Shown in pieces: positions 47,017 to 59,480 of a stretch of 64,000 nt of DNA. Both the position numbers and the translations under genes were made by a program. How positions within the stretch are numbered: position 1 is the stretch's first letter; each line of letters opens with the position of its first letter. Below the pieces are notes generated by a model. It worked only from the letters and a program-made list of their open reading frames with translations. It was not told the DNA's origin and ran no database searches. The stretch comes from Tenodera sinensis (taxonomy: Eukaryota > Arthropoda > Insecta > Mantodea > Mantidae), in assembly GCA_030765045.1 (NCBI GenBank), contig CM060972.1:52982471-53046470 (forward strand), read 5' to 3'.

Positions 47017-47619
47017 CTACATTTTTATGCAAACAGACGTTTGTTTTCATGCGTGCAGTTTGTTAGTAAAGATATGTAGCATGCATTATCTCTTGCATTT
47101 TACCAGACATTGATTTCAGAGCTTACATTTAAAAAGCAATTGCTAATAAAGGTCTAGACATTTTGGTAAATTATAATTTGTGAAGAATGCAATTCTATTG
47201 ACTATCCTTATATCCATGGCAGGTTTAGTTGGCAAGTTATCATGATACTGGTATGAACTAAAGGCATTTTTTGAGATAAAGGCTAGTTCACAATAACCAA
47301 GAATGGTAACCAAAATGAGAATGATAAAGTTAAAATACATCTATTATGTGAACATTCACAATTAACACGAAGCTTTCTCAAGCTCTGGAACAGAAAAGAA
47401 GACTTTGACAAGTTTTATCTTTCTTCTTCTTGCACCCAGGAATGGCATAGATCCATATTGTGCACATTTCTGTAGAAATTATTCAATGCAGCTGTGATAC
47501 GAAACAGCTGTTAGAGCTACCTGTGGTCACAAGCTTGAAAAATGAAACTAAAAGAACTTTTAGTAAAAGTACATGCTGGCTACAGATCCTGGCTCCCTTA
47601 GTTCCTTGGAATGTTTTGT

Positions 47620-47850
47620 ATTGTATTGTATTGTATGTATCTTATTCTTCTGATGCTAGAATGAGTCAGGCTCAAGGATATAAAACACATCATACAACCA
47701 TGCAATTTCATGCAATCATTTTATTTTTATATATTTTTTTAATATTTGAACATTAGAATGCATGAGCAAGAACTTTCTCAATTCTTTTTTAAATCTTAAA
47801 CAGTCTTTTGGGTTACACAGTAATTTTAAAGCTAAAGGAAGATCATTATA
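47620..47850 (-). mobile_element. Possible LINE remnant
   Basis: The minus strand reads PLALKLLCNPKDCLRFKKELRKFLLM-like residues, resembling the end of a LINE-K ORF2. It sits directly left of the transposon at 47851. Confidence 0.4.
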
Positions 47851-49228
47851 TACAGGATGCACATAAATGATTTAAGCGGTTTAATGATTTTTTATAGTCA
47901 TATTATTAAGTATATGGTGATGGTATTTGATGTTGTAAGTTAGCTATGTCTCCAAGTTTCAGCAGTCATGATGCTTCTTCCTTCCATCGCAAGAGTATAG
48001 TTGTGACTTATGCTTCCTTGTATGGCCACGAGCTCCAACAGTTGTAAGATGGCAACCAACAGTGAAAAAGCGTTTGCTGCTCTTGAGTTTCATACGAGTA
48101 AATCCGTGACAACCATGCAATGAAACTTTAGAACAAAGTACTGGAAAGAACCACCCACTGCCAACTCTATATGTAAATGGTAACAACAGTTGATAACCAT
48201 GGGATGCCTATGTAAGGGTAAATCAATGGGTCGGCCGAGAATGCCTGAAGAAACAGTTGACTGTCTGCGAGCTAGCTTCGCATGTAGCCCACAAAAATCA
48301 ACTCAAGCCAGTAGAGAATTGAACATCCCGCATTCAACCATTTGGAAAGTGTTAAGGAAAAGATTGAAGGTGCGCCCTTACCGTTTGCAGCTGTTACAAG
48401 CATTATCACCAGCAGACAAAATGAAATGCTTTAAATTTTGTAGCAGTTTCCAGGAGCGTATGGAAAACAATGAGTTTTGTGATACGATTGTTTTCAGTGA
48501 TGAAGCAGCATTCTTTCTGAGTGGTAAAGTGAACAGGCATAATGTAAGGATTAGGGGAACTGAAAAGTCCCATTAGTACACTGTACGTCCATGATTCACC
48601 TAAACCGAATGTTTTCTGTGCGATATCACAATCTAAAGCTTATGGTCCCTTCTTCTTCAGTGAAAAATCTATTACAGGACACATCTACCCGGGTATGTTG
48701 GAGAATTGGCTCCTGCCACAGTTGGAGACCAATACTGTCATCTACCATCAGGATGGTGCTCCACCTTATTATCATGTGATGTTTGTGACTTCCTGAACAC
48801 CAGGCTTCGAGATCAATGGATAGGTCGTACCGGGAATGAAGATAATGCACTCATGCCATGGACTCCACATTCGCCCAACCTCACCCCTTGCGACTTTTTC
48901 ATATGGGGTTATGTGAAGGATGCAGTTTACATGCCACCATTACCTGCTGATCTACAAGAACTACAGGTCCGAATAATCAACGCATTTGGTAAAACTAACA
49001 GGGACATGCTATATCGAGTGTGGGCCAAACTTGATTATTGAGATGATATTTGTAAAGTCACTCATGGAGTGCCTATCGAGCACCTGTAAGCTATTAAAAA
49101 AAACTTTTTGAGTTGCTATATCTGAGTATGCAGTGTTTGTAGTGTTCAGTCAAATAATATTGCTGTTATAAAATTGTAGTAAATTGTAAATTGTTGAAAC
49201 TACTCAGGTCATTTGTGCGTACCCTGAA
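47851..49228 (+). pseudogene. Tc1/mariner-type transposase pseudogene
   Basis: Imperfect 18-bp inverted ends CAGGATGCACATAAATGA (47853) and the complement of CAGGGTACGCACAAATGA (49226) enclose a decayed transposase from about 48051. The order is MATNSEKAFAALEFHTSKSV, a stop, TANSICKW, GRPRMPEETVDCLRASF, IPHSTIWKVLRKRLKVRPY, VFSDEAAFFLSGKVNRHNVR (first Asp), then shifted frames with YHQDGAPP, TPHSPNLTPCDFFIWGYVKD and RDMLYRVWAKLDY. Stops and frameshifts inactivate it. The core residues are still readable, so decay is moderate. Confidence 0.87.
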
Positions 49229-51517
49229 TTTGTATGGTGGAGTAGCAGGGACCTTTTTGATAAATATACAAGGAGTTACATGGCCTGTGGAAATTGAGTG
49301 TTAGAATATCCGTCTTCTTGGTTTTACTACTTAAAGTAACTTGTTTATATGCATCTCAAACCTTAAAAGCAATAGCAGAATCTCAAAATAACAGCAAAAA
49401 ACCAGTAGAAATCAACATACATGTACTTGTAACAATAACAACAACAACTAGAAGCACATTTCATTGCATGATTGTCACACTTTATATGTTTTCTTTCTAA
49501 ATTACAAATAATAGTATGACCATTATGTGTAGAATAAATTAATTAAGACTGGCTTTCAGTGACTAGCATGTGGTAATGAGAGTAAGAGTAAGAGTAAGTG
49601 TGAGTATTGAAACATGGGCATATTATGCTGTTCATAGTTGAAAGGAAAAAGAGGGGAATGAGGGGAAATAAAAGTGTTATTGACACTACAATGCAAACTC
49701 CTATTTGAATAAATAAACCAATAATTAAATTAAAAAATCAAGGAAAATGAATACAATTGAAGAATAAGATGGTTATTGACTTGATGCGTGCTAGCCAAGC
49801 TAACCGAACTAACCATAGCTTCCCTTTCTTTCCCTCTCTTTACCCCTCTCCAATGACTGAGTAACATTCATATTACTGGCTGGACATTGTTATAACCAAT
49901 GACACATCAACATGAATGGGAAGTATTGATTATTTCTGATGGCTCACTAAATCATTACTCATTGAGCTAGAAATGTTACACATTTCACACCATGCTGTAT
50001 ATATCAGAAGCTATGTACACGTAGCCAGATTATTGGTCTATGCCAACCTAGTGACACAGTTTGACAAATTTTAGAAACTATAAACGCAGAGAAATGTAAT
50101 TAAATTTTAATGCCACCAAAGAGAGGCATTTATTGTATATGTATTTGAAGAAAACATCTTATTCATAAGCAGAAACTGTATTATAATATAATGTAATAGG
50201 TAAACATGTTTAGAGCTATTTCAATACAAATTTTAATTCCAGTATAAATTATATGTAATAGAGAAAATAATAAAAATCCTAGCAAAAGTCACAAATATAG
50301 ATACAGAACTAATCATGACAAAAACCAGAATCAAAACAAATTTACAAAAAAGTCCAGAAGATATAAAAACTCTATAATAATAAATTTTTAGTTGGACATT
50401 TACGATCGATAAAAACTGAGAAACCCTTTTGAACTCTTGGTTATCGTGTGTCAGGACCTCTGCAAGACAGATCAGCAGTTACAGAGAACCCTGAAAGTGC
50501 GAAACACTGTAGCAACACCTAATGGACTGACAAAAGTTTGCCACACACAGCAGATAGAGAGACTAGATTTCAGGGATGAAGATAAAGTGTGCACTTAGTA
50601 TGTACTTTCTATGATAACATGAAAAATGAATGGTGACTTACCTTTGGAAGAAAGTACAAGTATTTGATAATATAAATTATTTCTTTAATGATTAATGTCA
50701 TAAACAATTTATTTGACATAAATTATGTCTTTAAGAAGTCTATGAGTAGAAGGATTGAACAATTTTATATTTTTCAATGTAATATTGCATTATATTTACT
50801 GTAAACCTTTACACATTTTTGTGATTCTAAGAAAACAGTTAAAGCTTTTCTTATAACACAGAATCATTTAACTAATAAATGTTGCCTATTTCAAGCAAAA
50901 TTTGCAACATTTTTCATAACAGCCATTAAGAATTAGGGGATAAAGCTAAAGAAAATTAAAATGTGGCTTTTCCATGAGGCCAGGTGTATCTACTCGTTTG
51001 CCCTCTCACCCCCCCCCCCCCCCCGCCTTCCTTGTCCACATTACAGTGTCATGCCTTAAGCCCCATATTGAAACTGTCAACAGTTCATTGGTCAGTTGTT
51101 ATGCGTCACTCTTTATGAGACCCAGTAAGAGGAAAAGAAACAGAGATGCTCCCAAACTGTACATTTTAATCTATTTGGTTTCTGCACTTGAACCACTCAG
51201 ATTCATTGATGGGCTCATCACTATCTTGGCATTTGACAAACTGATGGAATGAACAATGAGGAACATATTACAATATGATGCATACCCTGTACTCTCTCCT
51301 GTAAACCTAACATGTTGCAATGGCATCTTGTTATTTTAAAATATTTTTTGATAGGTAGTGAACACCTGGGATAGTAATGTGATGATTAACCAGTGAAACG
51401 CTTAAGTCCTGATTGCTGGACTATAAATCAAAGTGCAACCATTATGTGATGGTGAAGATTATGTGATGAAATATGGTAGTAATTGATCTGTATGTAGAAA
51501 ATATTTACTTGTATCAA
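49229..51517. other. Intron, nothing recognised
   Basis: About 2.3 kb without a recognised gene. It contains a C homopolymer at 51009-51024 and an AGAGTA-type short repeat near 49578. Confidence 0.4.
51009..51024. repeat. Poly(C) run
   Basis: About sixteen consecutive Cs near CCCTCTCA; unusual in such AT-rich DNA. Confidence 0.85.
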
Positions 51518-51531
51518 ATGTTTATATTGGC

Positions 51532-51832
51532 ATGTAATCGCATGTAATACGTCCTCTGATTGGTAATCAGAGGATATGGTCGGTGAATTTACTTTGATAA
51601 TTCTCCCAGTCAGGTCGGTGAGACCCGTAAACCAACGACAGGTGTGGTCCTCCAGACATTCTGGGGGTTGTGAGAGAGCGATGTGACCGCCAAAACATAA
51701 AAATATGGTGCTCTCTAAAAAGCGGTTACTATTACTGCTAAGTCTCTTCAATATTTATGTTGAAAAATACTGGAGAGTAAGAGGATTAATGACTTCATTG
51801 TCAGAAATCCAGCATTAGCTAACAACAACAAC
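51532..51832 (+). mobile_element. Short hybrid element: structured head plus LINE-J tail
   Basis: Flanked by the 14-bp duplication ATGTTTATATTGGC at 51518-51531 and 51833-51846. The head (51532 to ~51730) has a perfect 9-bp hairpin CCTCTGATT/AATCAGAGG at 51553-51573 and CAGGTCGGTGAGACCCGT. The last ~70 bp, GAGGATTAATGACTTCATTG to AGCTAACAACAACAAC, is the LINE-J 3' end. The head shows no tRNA-like boxes. It is either a SINE mobilised by LINE-J or an internally deleted LINE-J with its own 5' end. Confidence 0.85.
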
Positions 51833-51846
51833 ATGTTTATATTGGC

Positions 51847-54159
51847 TAACCCGCACTATGTTGGCTGAATTGGAAGTAGGTGAATATGTCAGTTACAAGC
51901 ACATGACATACCCAAGTGCAAAATTCACTTTCCACTTTGTTATTGTTATGGTTGTTAGTATGCATTCATGTTCTCATTAGTGGATTATTGTGAACCAAAA
52001 TGTTGCATTCTATTTTGCTTCCCCTTTTTGTTGGTGTTTTGGTTGCCATTCTTGGGTAATTGTGAGCCAGCCTTAAATATCTAGAGCAGTGGTGTCAAGG
52101 TTACATGTAGTTCAGGACACAAGTGGGCAAACAAACAAAGAAACAGCCCACACATCAAATGACATAATACATCAGCTGCAGCTCGGCTGCGTCCACAGGT
52201 AAAACCTTATATTATGTCTTATAACATTTTTTCCTAAAGAATTAACTAGAATTGTCATAGTACAGACACAGGTTTAATGTATGAAGAAAACAGTGCTTCT
52301 TAGTGCGTCAGGCATAAATAGAAAACAACATCAGTTTACATAGTATTTTGTTATTTTAATCAACTTGAATAAATGTTACAAATTTTAATAGTTTGGTTCA
52401 GGAGGTTATTAAATCTGCCCTATCCCTTAGGTTGATGATTCTTAAACTTTGAAGAACAATCATTTATGCATTTACATACCTCTTAAAAAGAAATATATTT
52501 TTATAACTTTTTAATCCAAGACATAAAAAGCTTAAAATCGAATATTGAAATAGATGAATTAAAGCATAATTATACAACATTAATAACAGTGGTTTTGATA
52601 TGCATTAATAGGAAATATATATATTAATAGAATATGTAATATGTTACCCTTCAAATAATGTTATCTTGGAGTGAAATTCTAAGCATTTTGGAATTAAAAA
52701 TAGCAGAATATTTGCTTGGATTATTTTCAAATAAATTAAATAACATAAACATAAATAGTGACAGGATTGTGGTGGTTTCCTCCAAAATTAAGCACACCAT
52801 ATGCTGCCTGGTGTTTCAATTCATAATGTCTATGTAGGTATGTTGTGCACAACATTGATTGAATGTTAGGCATTGTTATACTACCACTGACAACTTTAAA
52901 TCCATTTGGACTCAAGAGATCTATGCCGAATAGGTGAGTCTGGGCAATTAATGTCTACAATCTGTGATGCAGGTATTACTCTATGAGCATTATGTGAAAA
53001 TTTGTGCTGAACTGCTGGTTTCTAATCCATTGACCTGTTAAACTCTGGACATGGTGAGCAGTCCGCTGCATGGCATTGCCACTCAGGGTCATAATTGACA
53101 CCATTGCTCTAGAGCAGGAAGTTTGGTAACTTGTAACATACAGAGGAAAATACACGTTTACTCAGTGGAATGAGTTCTATTATGTTTTGCAGGTTTTATA
53201 CAGAGTATCTGAATACTATGTTAACAGTGAAAATTGGGTAGCTGTTGATATTGGAGCCATAGCAAAAGTTTTTCAAGATAGACATAACACTATAAATGGA
53301 AAGAAATTAAATTAAAAAAAAAACCAAACATGTCAAGAAATAACTAAAACATAAGGTATACTGTTCTTAATACCAGTCAGCTTATTAATGAGTAAAATTT
53401 CTTTAGGAAACTTAAAATGTGGGTTTCAAAATCTTCAGGGCAAATATTTCACTTATGATAACAAAGAGTTGTTTGTATTATAATGGTTTACTAAAAATTG
53501 TCTTACAGTGAGTAGGTACTATAATTTGTGCAGCTGATTAAAATGCAAAGTCATAAGTAATGGGGAAAGGCCCATATCAGTGTTAATTTAGAAACTTTGA
53601 TTTACTGCAGAAGAATACTTCATGTTTTTCAGCTAAGGACATCTAAGGAAGTTTAAAATTGTGTAAATGCTGGAAAATTAAATCAAACTTGTGAAATTCA
53701 GTGCCAAGATTGGGACTCCAGCTATAGGTCTTTGACTTTCCATGGCAATGCTCTTACCACTGAGCTACCATGTTGTCTACATTAACTCTTTCATTCCGAT
53801 TAAACTATTCTGGTACACCTTCAAAGCAATCTTAAATACATGGATGTCATACTTAAAAGGCTACTTGTTATGTTTTAAGTGTTTTTAATTTCCAAGCTTT
53901 AAAATTAACCAATATTATTTATAATTCAGTTTCTTACTGTGGCATTGAACTTTTCAACACATTCAATTTTTCAACTTGTGTCTACTAATGGTTAGTATGA
54001 ATGCAAAATTATTATCAAATAAATTAATCCTAATGTTCATTAACTCTTCTTCTTCAGCAGAGTACCCTCACCTTTGTAGGACTTGTATCCCCAAGGACTT
54101 ACAAGCCAATCTCTTGGGTCAGTAGCCTGTTGAATTGTAAATAACTTTTGGCTTATAGC
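51847..54159. other. Intron with a tRNA-like fragment
   Basis: 53690-53778 on the minus strand reads ATGGTAGCTCAGTGGTAAGA and GGAGTCCCAATCTTGG, a SINE fragment. The rest shows nothing recognisable. Confidence 0.4.
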
Positions 54160-54163
54160 ATAT

Positions 54164-54940
54164 TGATACCGAAATTTAGATTTCCAATCGAATGGGCTTG
54201 ATAAAGACACGTTTTAATTTAATTGCCGGATATGAGATTTGCGATAAGTGTTAAGTAATAACATAAATAGATAATAGAGCAGGAAGTGTTGTAAGGTGAG
54301 CAAGATATGAGTAAATAATAGTTGTTAAATTTGTAGGATAAACACATTATTGGTTTGAAATTAGCGAGTCATGACGTCATACTACATAGTTTAAATACAC
54401 GTTCGAAAGTCAGGTCTACCAACCTTAAAAGTCGCGCGATATATTTAATAAAATATAAAGTAAACATCGTTTAATCCTAAAAAGGTAATTATATATTCGA
54501 AATTCATAAAAGAACATGTTATAATAGAAAGGGACATTTCTAAATTGCGGGAAAAGGAAATAGCATTTTGGATACGAGGCTTTCTTGGATGACGTCATGA
54601 CATTCAAATTTGGAGAGAGCGGTTTTCCTAGCTTGGGGACGCCAGAAAGCGTCACTACTCACCCCAGACCAGTACTGCATGTTGTGCTGTGCGGACGTGA
54701 GTGCGATTCCTCTACATATACAATCGGCATAGCTCCCGAAAATATCTAAGATGCAATAAATAATATGCAAAGGTTTTCTTGGGTTGTCTATCACACCTAC
54801 GCAGACCCGAGATAAAATAAAGAGATCTCAAGCTGAGCTAGCGGGAAAGAACCAAATCAACGGGCGACAACGAGAACCGAACAACGACTTCAGCTTCAAA
54901 TGGCGATCCAACCACGAGGACACAACGACCTTCCGCCACA
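54164..54940 (+). repeat. Solo LTR 3 of the gypsy family, opposite orientation
   Basis: 777 bp, TGATACC...GCCACA, with ATAT at 54160-54163 and 54941-54944. TGACGTCA lies at 54372-54379 and 54590-54597. Its U5 tip carries the GGCGATCCAA block also seen in the 5' LTR of the intact element, which shows that version is the family-typical one. Confidence 0.9.
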
Positions 54941-54954
54941 ATATCCAGGATGAA

Positions 54955-55180
54955 TGATCAACCCAAAGCTGTTTTGGCAGTGAATAAGGAAATGAAATGT
55001 AATGATGCAAAAGATGATAGAAAAATTTGCAGATCATATTATCCAACTCAGCATTTCCCCAGCAACTGAGGAAAATTGCAAAAAAACCATGGGTCAGGTT
55101 GATTGCTCTAAGGACTTAAACCTGGCACCTCACAAATGTGAGCAACATGTTAATCATTAACTGCTAAGCCTATGTGGCAT
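54955..55180 (-). mobile_element. SINE-D copy
   Basis: The minus strand shares the body blocks CCCATGGTTTTTTTGC, CCTCAGTTGCTGGGG and TTCATTTCCTTATTCA with 12905-13180. The head near 55180 resembles a decayed tRNA promoter (GGCTTAGCAGTTAATG). Confidence 0.55.
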
Positions 55181-55204
55181 TCAAATTGCCTGCTGGAAAT
55201 GTAG

Positions 55205-55395
55205 TTGGTAATGGCAGATGTTTAGTTTGACTTTAGTTGTCATCTGTTTAAAAAATTTGAAGTGACAAAAGACTCTTTAATCCATCATGCTAATTATTGA
55301 ATGATGTAACAAGATTTTAAGTTGAAAATATATAAAAGGAGTCAGATTTTGATATTTTAAGTAGATTTATAACACTTGGTGACCCCGACTGGATC
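55205..55395 (+). repeat. Possible LTR end with primer-binding site of a second LTR family
   Basis: A TATAAAAGGAGTC box (55330), then ...TTATAACA ending near 55374, directly followed by TTGGTGACCCCGACTGG at 55376-55392, which resembles the primer-binding site of insect gypsy/BEL elements. No gag or pol follows. Confidence 0.4.
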
Positions 55396-55961
55396 TTCAG
55401 TCTTACTTGAACAAATACATAATTTCAGTAACATTGATACCTGTTAGGCATAACTTTCGATTTGATGGATCTGTCTGAGATAGCGGACTCCTCAGTGGTA
55501 TAGTAAACATGCTGAGATAATGTTTTGTTTACACCTGAGAGCAATGCTGGCCTCGAAGCACATACCGGTCAGGTACAACACAGGCCGCTGGCATATGCAA
55601 AGCAGTCCAGTGTTACCATTTACATTGCCAATAAATGAACATTTTTACAACATTAGCCAACAACAACACTGCTTTAAAAAAATATTGAAATAAGTTTAAT
55701 TGTAAGATGTAGCAAATGAAACAAACACGTAAATTACTTTAGAAGTTAATCATGAAGCTCACTTGGCCTTTTAAATAAATTCATATGCTTTAATAAAATG
55801 ATAAGTGAAACATCAATCACTAACCTATAGAAAAATTTGTAAACTTGTTAATTGTTAAAAATGATAAATATAATATTATCCTGAGGGCTAGGGAGTCTTT
55901 ATTTTTCTTACCTTTCCATTTCTCTATAAAATCTTAAACCCTAACATGCTGACCTATCATG

Positions 55962-56244
55962 GCATGTAATACGTTCTCTAATTGGTAATCAGAGGATATG
56001 GTTGGTGAATTTATTTTGATAATTCTCCCAGTCAGGTCGGTGAGACCCGTAAACCAACGACAGGTGTGGTCCTCCAGACATTCTGGGGGTTGTGAGAGAG
56101 CGATGTGACCGCCAAAACATAAAAATATGGTGCTCTCTAAAAAGCGGTTACATTTACTGTCCCATCCATCAGTGAAAAATATTGGAGAGCAAGAGGATTA
56201 ATGACTTCATTGTCAGAAATCCAGCATTAGCTAACAACAACAAA
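55962..56244 (+). mobile_element. Second copy of the short hybrid element
   Basis: The head (GCATGTAATACG, CAGTCAGGTCGGTGAGACCC, AAAAAGCGGTTAC) nearly matches 51540-51730. The tail from TCCATCAGTGAAAAATATTGG to AGCTAACAACAAC matches LINE-J. No clear target duplication was found. Confidence 0.82.
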
Positions 56245-56245
56245 A

Positions 56246-56776
56246 TGATTAAATCTACCAAAATGAAACTTAGTGTTTAACATTTCTTATACCTGGATTT
56301 ATTAGTTCAGGTTACTCTGACCTTCTGTATATGACACTCCTTTATCATTTACTTCTGCAGTTAGCATAGGGAGGTAGAGCTTTAAAAGATAAATAACACC
56401 TCCTGTGGCATGGAATATTTTACATCATAATGGTCAATTCAGATGCTCTGATTTCAAAAATAATAATAGTTTTTGCATATCATGTACAGATTTTGAACAG
56501 TTGTGATACAACTTAAAATTGAAAGTTCAGTACGCTGGTAATAACATCACTGCATATTCAATTTGCAACATGGTTCATTAAAACATGCAAACATGCTAAA
56601 TTGTATGACGTCATACTGTACCAATGTCTATCTCTGTTTGCAGGTAATGTTGAACCTATCTTATTAACATTTATTGTGTAATACATAAATAGGAACCTAT
56701 CTTGGAATCTGCAATCCAGTCAGCTGGCCTGTTGTGAATGTTGTGTGAAAAAAAATGGCAAGCTGAGTAGGGCTGT
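56246..56776. other. Intron, nothing recognised
   Basis: AT-rich; no gene or repeat recognised. Confidence 0.35.
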
Positions 56777-58200
56777 GTGAACAATCCTAACAATTTCTGT
56801 TATGTCTGTGGTTGTTATGTGATAAAGCAACAGAAAAGAAACATTACCGCATTTATCAAGAGTTTATATCTGGCCTATTTTAAAATTAAATTAGGAGGTC
56901 AAGACAAGAATTTTGTTCCTCATATTGTGTGTAAAAGTTGTGTAGGAAATCTAAGACAATGGTGCAAGGGAGTTCGTTCATCTATGCTCTTTGGTGTTCC
57001 TATGGTATGGTGCGAACAACAAAATCATATTATATATCCAAACTTGTCATCAGCAATTAGGCCTGTGCCCCATGGACCTGATGTTTCTGTTCCATCACCA
57101 AATATCGTATTGCCAGAAAGTAGTAGTGATACTTCGAGTGTAGAAGATGAAATCAACTGATACCCAGACTTAGAAGATAATAATCCAAATCCATTGAATC
57201 AGTCAAAATTAAATGATTTGGTATGTGATTGGAGTCTTATCAAAGAAAAAGTGAACTTTAGGTTTAAAGTTGAAAGAAGAGAATCTTTTAGCACCTGGAA
57301 CAACTTTCTATTTGTACAGACATTGAGGAAAAGAGTTCAATAAATATTATGTAAAAGGAAAACTAGTGTATTGTTGTGATATCCCTAACTTGGTAAGTCA
57401 TCTTGGAACAGCTTACAAAGCAAAAGATTGACATCTGTTTATTGACTTGAGCAGAAGTCTAAAAGGTGTTCTGCTACACAACAGCTATATGTTTGCTTCG
57501 GTTCCAATAGCTCACTCTACATCCCTTAAAGAAACAGCAAAATTTGTATACTGTCCTGGAAAAAGTTAAATATAATGAACACAAGTGGTTCATGTAAGTG
57601 GTTCTTAAGGTGTGGCGTATTTTATTGCACTAATAAGCAGGGTACATTAAATTTCCATGCTTATTATGTGATTGGGACTCCACAGTCAGAGAAAGACACT
57701 GAAGTGAAATTAATTGGTCAAAAAGAAAAGATTTAGTGCCAGGGACAAAAAGTGTAATAAAGCACCCGCTGATTGACTCGCAGAAAGTTTTGCTACCCCT
57801 GATGCATATCAAATTAGGGATAACGAATCAATTTTTCAAAGCTTTGGACAAAAGTGGTGGTTGTTTCCAATATCTTATTCAGAAATTTCCAATGTTGTCT
57901 GAATCAAAAGTGAAAGAAGGTATTTTTAACGGTCCACAGATTCACAAACTAATGAAGGACGTTCATTTTAGAAATATCATGACAGACATAGAGATGTTTA
58001 AGTCTGGGACTCATTCAGTGAAGTAATAAACAAGTTTTTGGTTAATGTCAGTGACCAATATGAACAGATTGTTAAAATGATGCTCGAAAAGTTAAAGACA
58101 TTTGGATGCACTATGAACTTAAAATTGTATTTTCTGCATTTGTCAGGACTACAAATGCAGGTCAACTCAGCATTTGTTTTCACCAAAGCGGAGGAGAAAA
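56777..58200 (+). pseudogene. Decayed copy of a multi-copy arthropod gene of unknown function
   Basis: The first frame (127 codons) has FCYVCGCYVIKQQKRNITAF, YFKIKLGGQDKNFVPH and VCKSCVGNLRQWCKG, a CxxC...CxxC zinc-ribbon-like N-terminus, then YPNLSSAIRPVPHGPDV. After stops, later pieces include NFHAYYVIGTPQSEKD, VIKHPLIDSQKVLLPLMHIK and ALDKSGGCFQYLIQKFP, SKVKEGIFNGPQIHKLM. I recognise this order from a repeated uncharacterised gene family of arthropods and suspect a transposon origin, but the function is unknown. Stops and frame changes inactivate this copy. Confidence 0.6.
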
Positions 58201-59039
58201 TAACATCATAAGGTATGTTTGAAATTGTCTAGTTCAGTGTACACTGTTGCACCTATAGAATTGAGATTGTTTCTTTGTTTGAATGATTTCCTGCATTTTA
58301 AATTGCACTTAAAAACTACAAAGAAACTCTAGTATTACATATTTCCTTTCTTCATGGCAAAAAAATGGTACACGGTACAAAAAAAATGGAAAGCAGATTT
58401 GAATTCAGCATATCAAAATTAGGTTTAGAGAGCCGGTTAATCCCGTGCAGCAGAAAAAAGTTTAAATCCACAGGCCTGTGTAATTTATGTCTTTTCTATT
58501 TATTGCTAAGATAAATCACTTAGCTACAAAATGGTATTAAATAATTGGATTCCAGTATGTCTATTGGAATAAACTTGTTGACATACATTTGGCGTGCACA
58601 CAAATTGGAAGGTCAGGAATATTGACACTGCTCAGATCTAATGAATACTGCTTGGAAAGCTTGAAAGAATACCACTCCTCCCCTTGTTACTCACAGCAGC
58701 TGATAACAAATACACTAACATGCAGCAACACCAGTTTTCTAGGGCTGGGCTAGCTTGCACTCTCACTTGTCGTAGGTATGAATGCATGCTTGACAGCAGT
58801 AACCATATTATAAACAAAACACACTTCTTCAGTCGTACCCTGCTGACTGACTGTACAGATAGTGTTTAGGTATCTTCTTACCTTTCACAGCAGGTGAATT
58901 TGTTATTGAATTTTTTATTCATTATATTTGAATCTACCATAATGCAAAATTTGTGCACTCATACCCTTTACAACCTGTATATATCTCTGATTGACATGAG
59001 GACCTTTTCTTTTTTAAAAAAAAAATATTATTTGATTTA
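58201..59039. other. Intron, nothing recognised
   Basis: It may contain the decayed 3' tail of the preceding pseudogene; no further motif was recognised. Confidence 0.35.
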
Positions 59040-59135
59040 GTAGTTTGGCTGGCCCCATAGTGCAGTTGGTAGAGCACCTGCTCGCTGTGCAAAGGGTCCT
59101 GGATTTAATTCCCAGCAGGGGGGTAGAAATTTTTC
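59040..59135 (+). mobile_element. tRNA-like SINE fragment
   Basis: CCATAGTGCAGTTGGTAGAG (A box) and GTCCTGGATTTAATTCCCAG (B box) are followed directly by non-tRNA sequence. Confidence 0.5.
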
Positions 59136-59180
59136 TCCAGCCAAGATTATTCCTCATCCTTCCCTGAGTCTGGAAGTATA

Positions 59181-59480
59181 ATGGCGGTGCCATGGCTGAG
59201 TGGTTAGACCACTCGCCTACCATCTAGGCGAGACCTGCATGTGGTATTCGTGATGGACAAAGCAGTGTCTGGGCATATTCTCCAGTTTCCCCTGCCATTC
59301 ATTCTGCCAATTGCTTCATTATCACCCTTCCAATTATCCATTTCCCTGCATTTCATATCATCCTCTTCCTCACTATCATACCCGGTGCTTGGCTGACAAC
59401 CTGCTTCCAGGTCTTCACTGTCTGGTCCAGAAGTCCCTCTGCTCCCCGACAGGCGTCTGTCTCTAAGCACTGGCTTGTAA
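59181..59480 (+). mobile_element. SINE-C copy
   Basis: GCCATGGCTGAGTGGTTAGACC head, then GCATGTGGTATTCGTGATGG and CTCCAGTTTCCCCTGCCATT, matching the body order of 17571-17825. The B box is disrupted. Confidence 0.65.

Noticed and set aside
59040..59113. tRNA gene with TGGTAGAGC and TTAATTCCC boxes
   Set aside because: The arms do not pair well and SINE-like body follows; no clean cloverleaf can be drawn.
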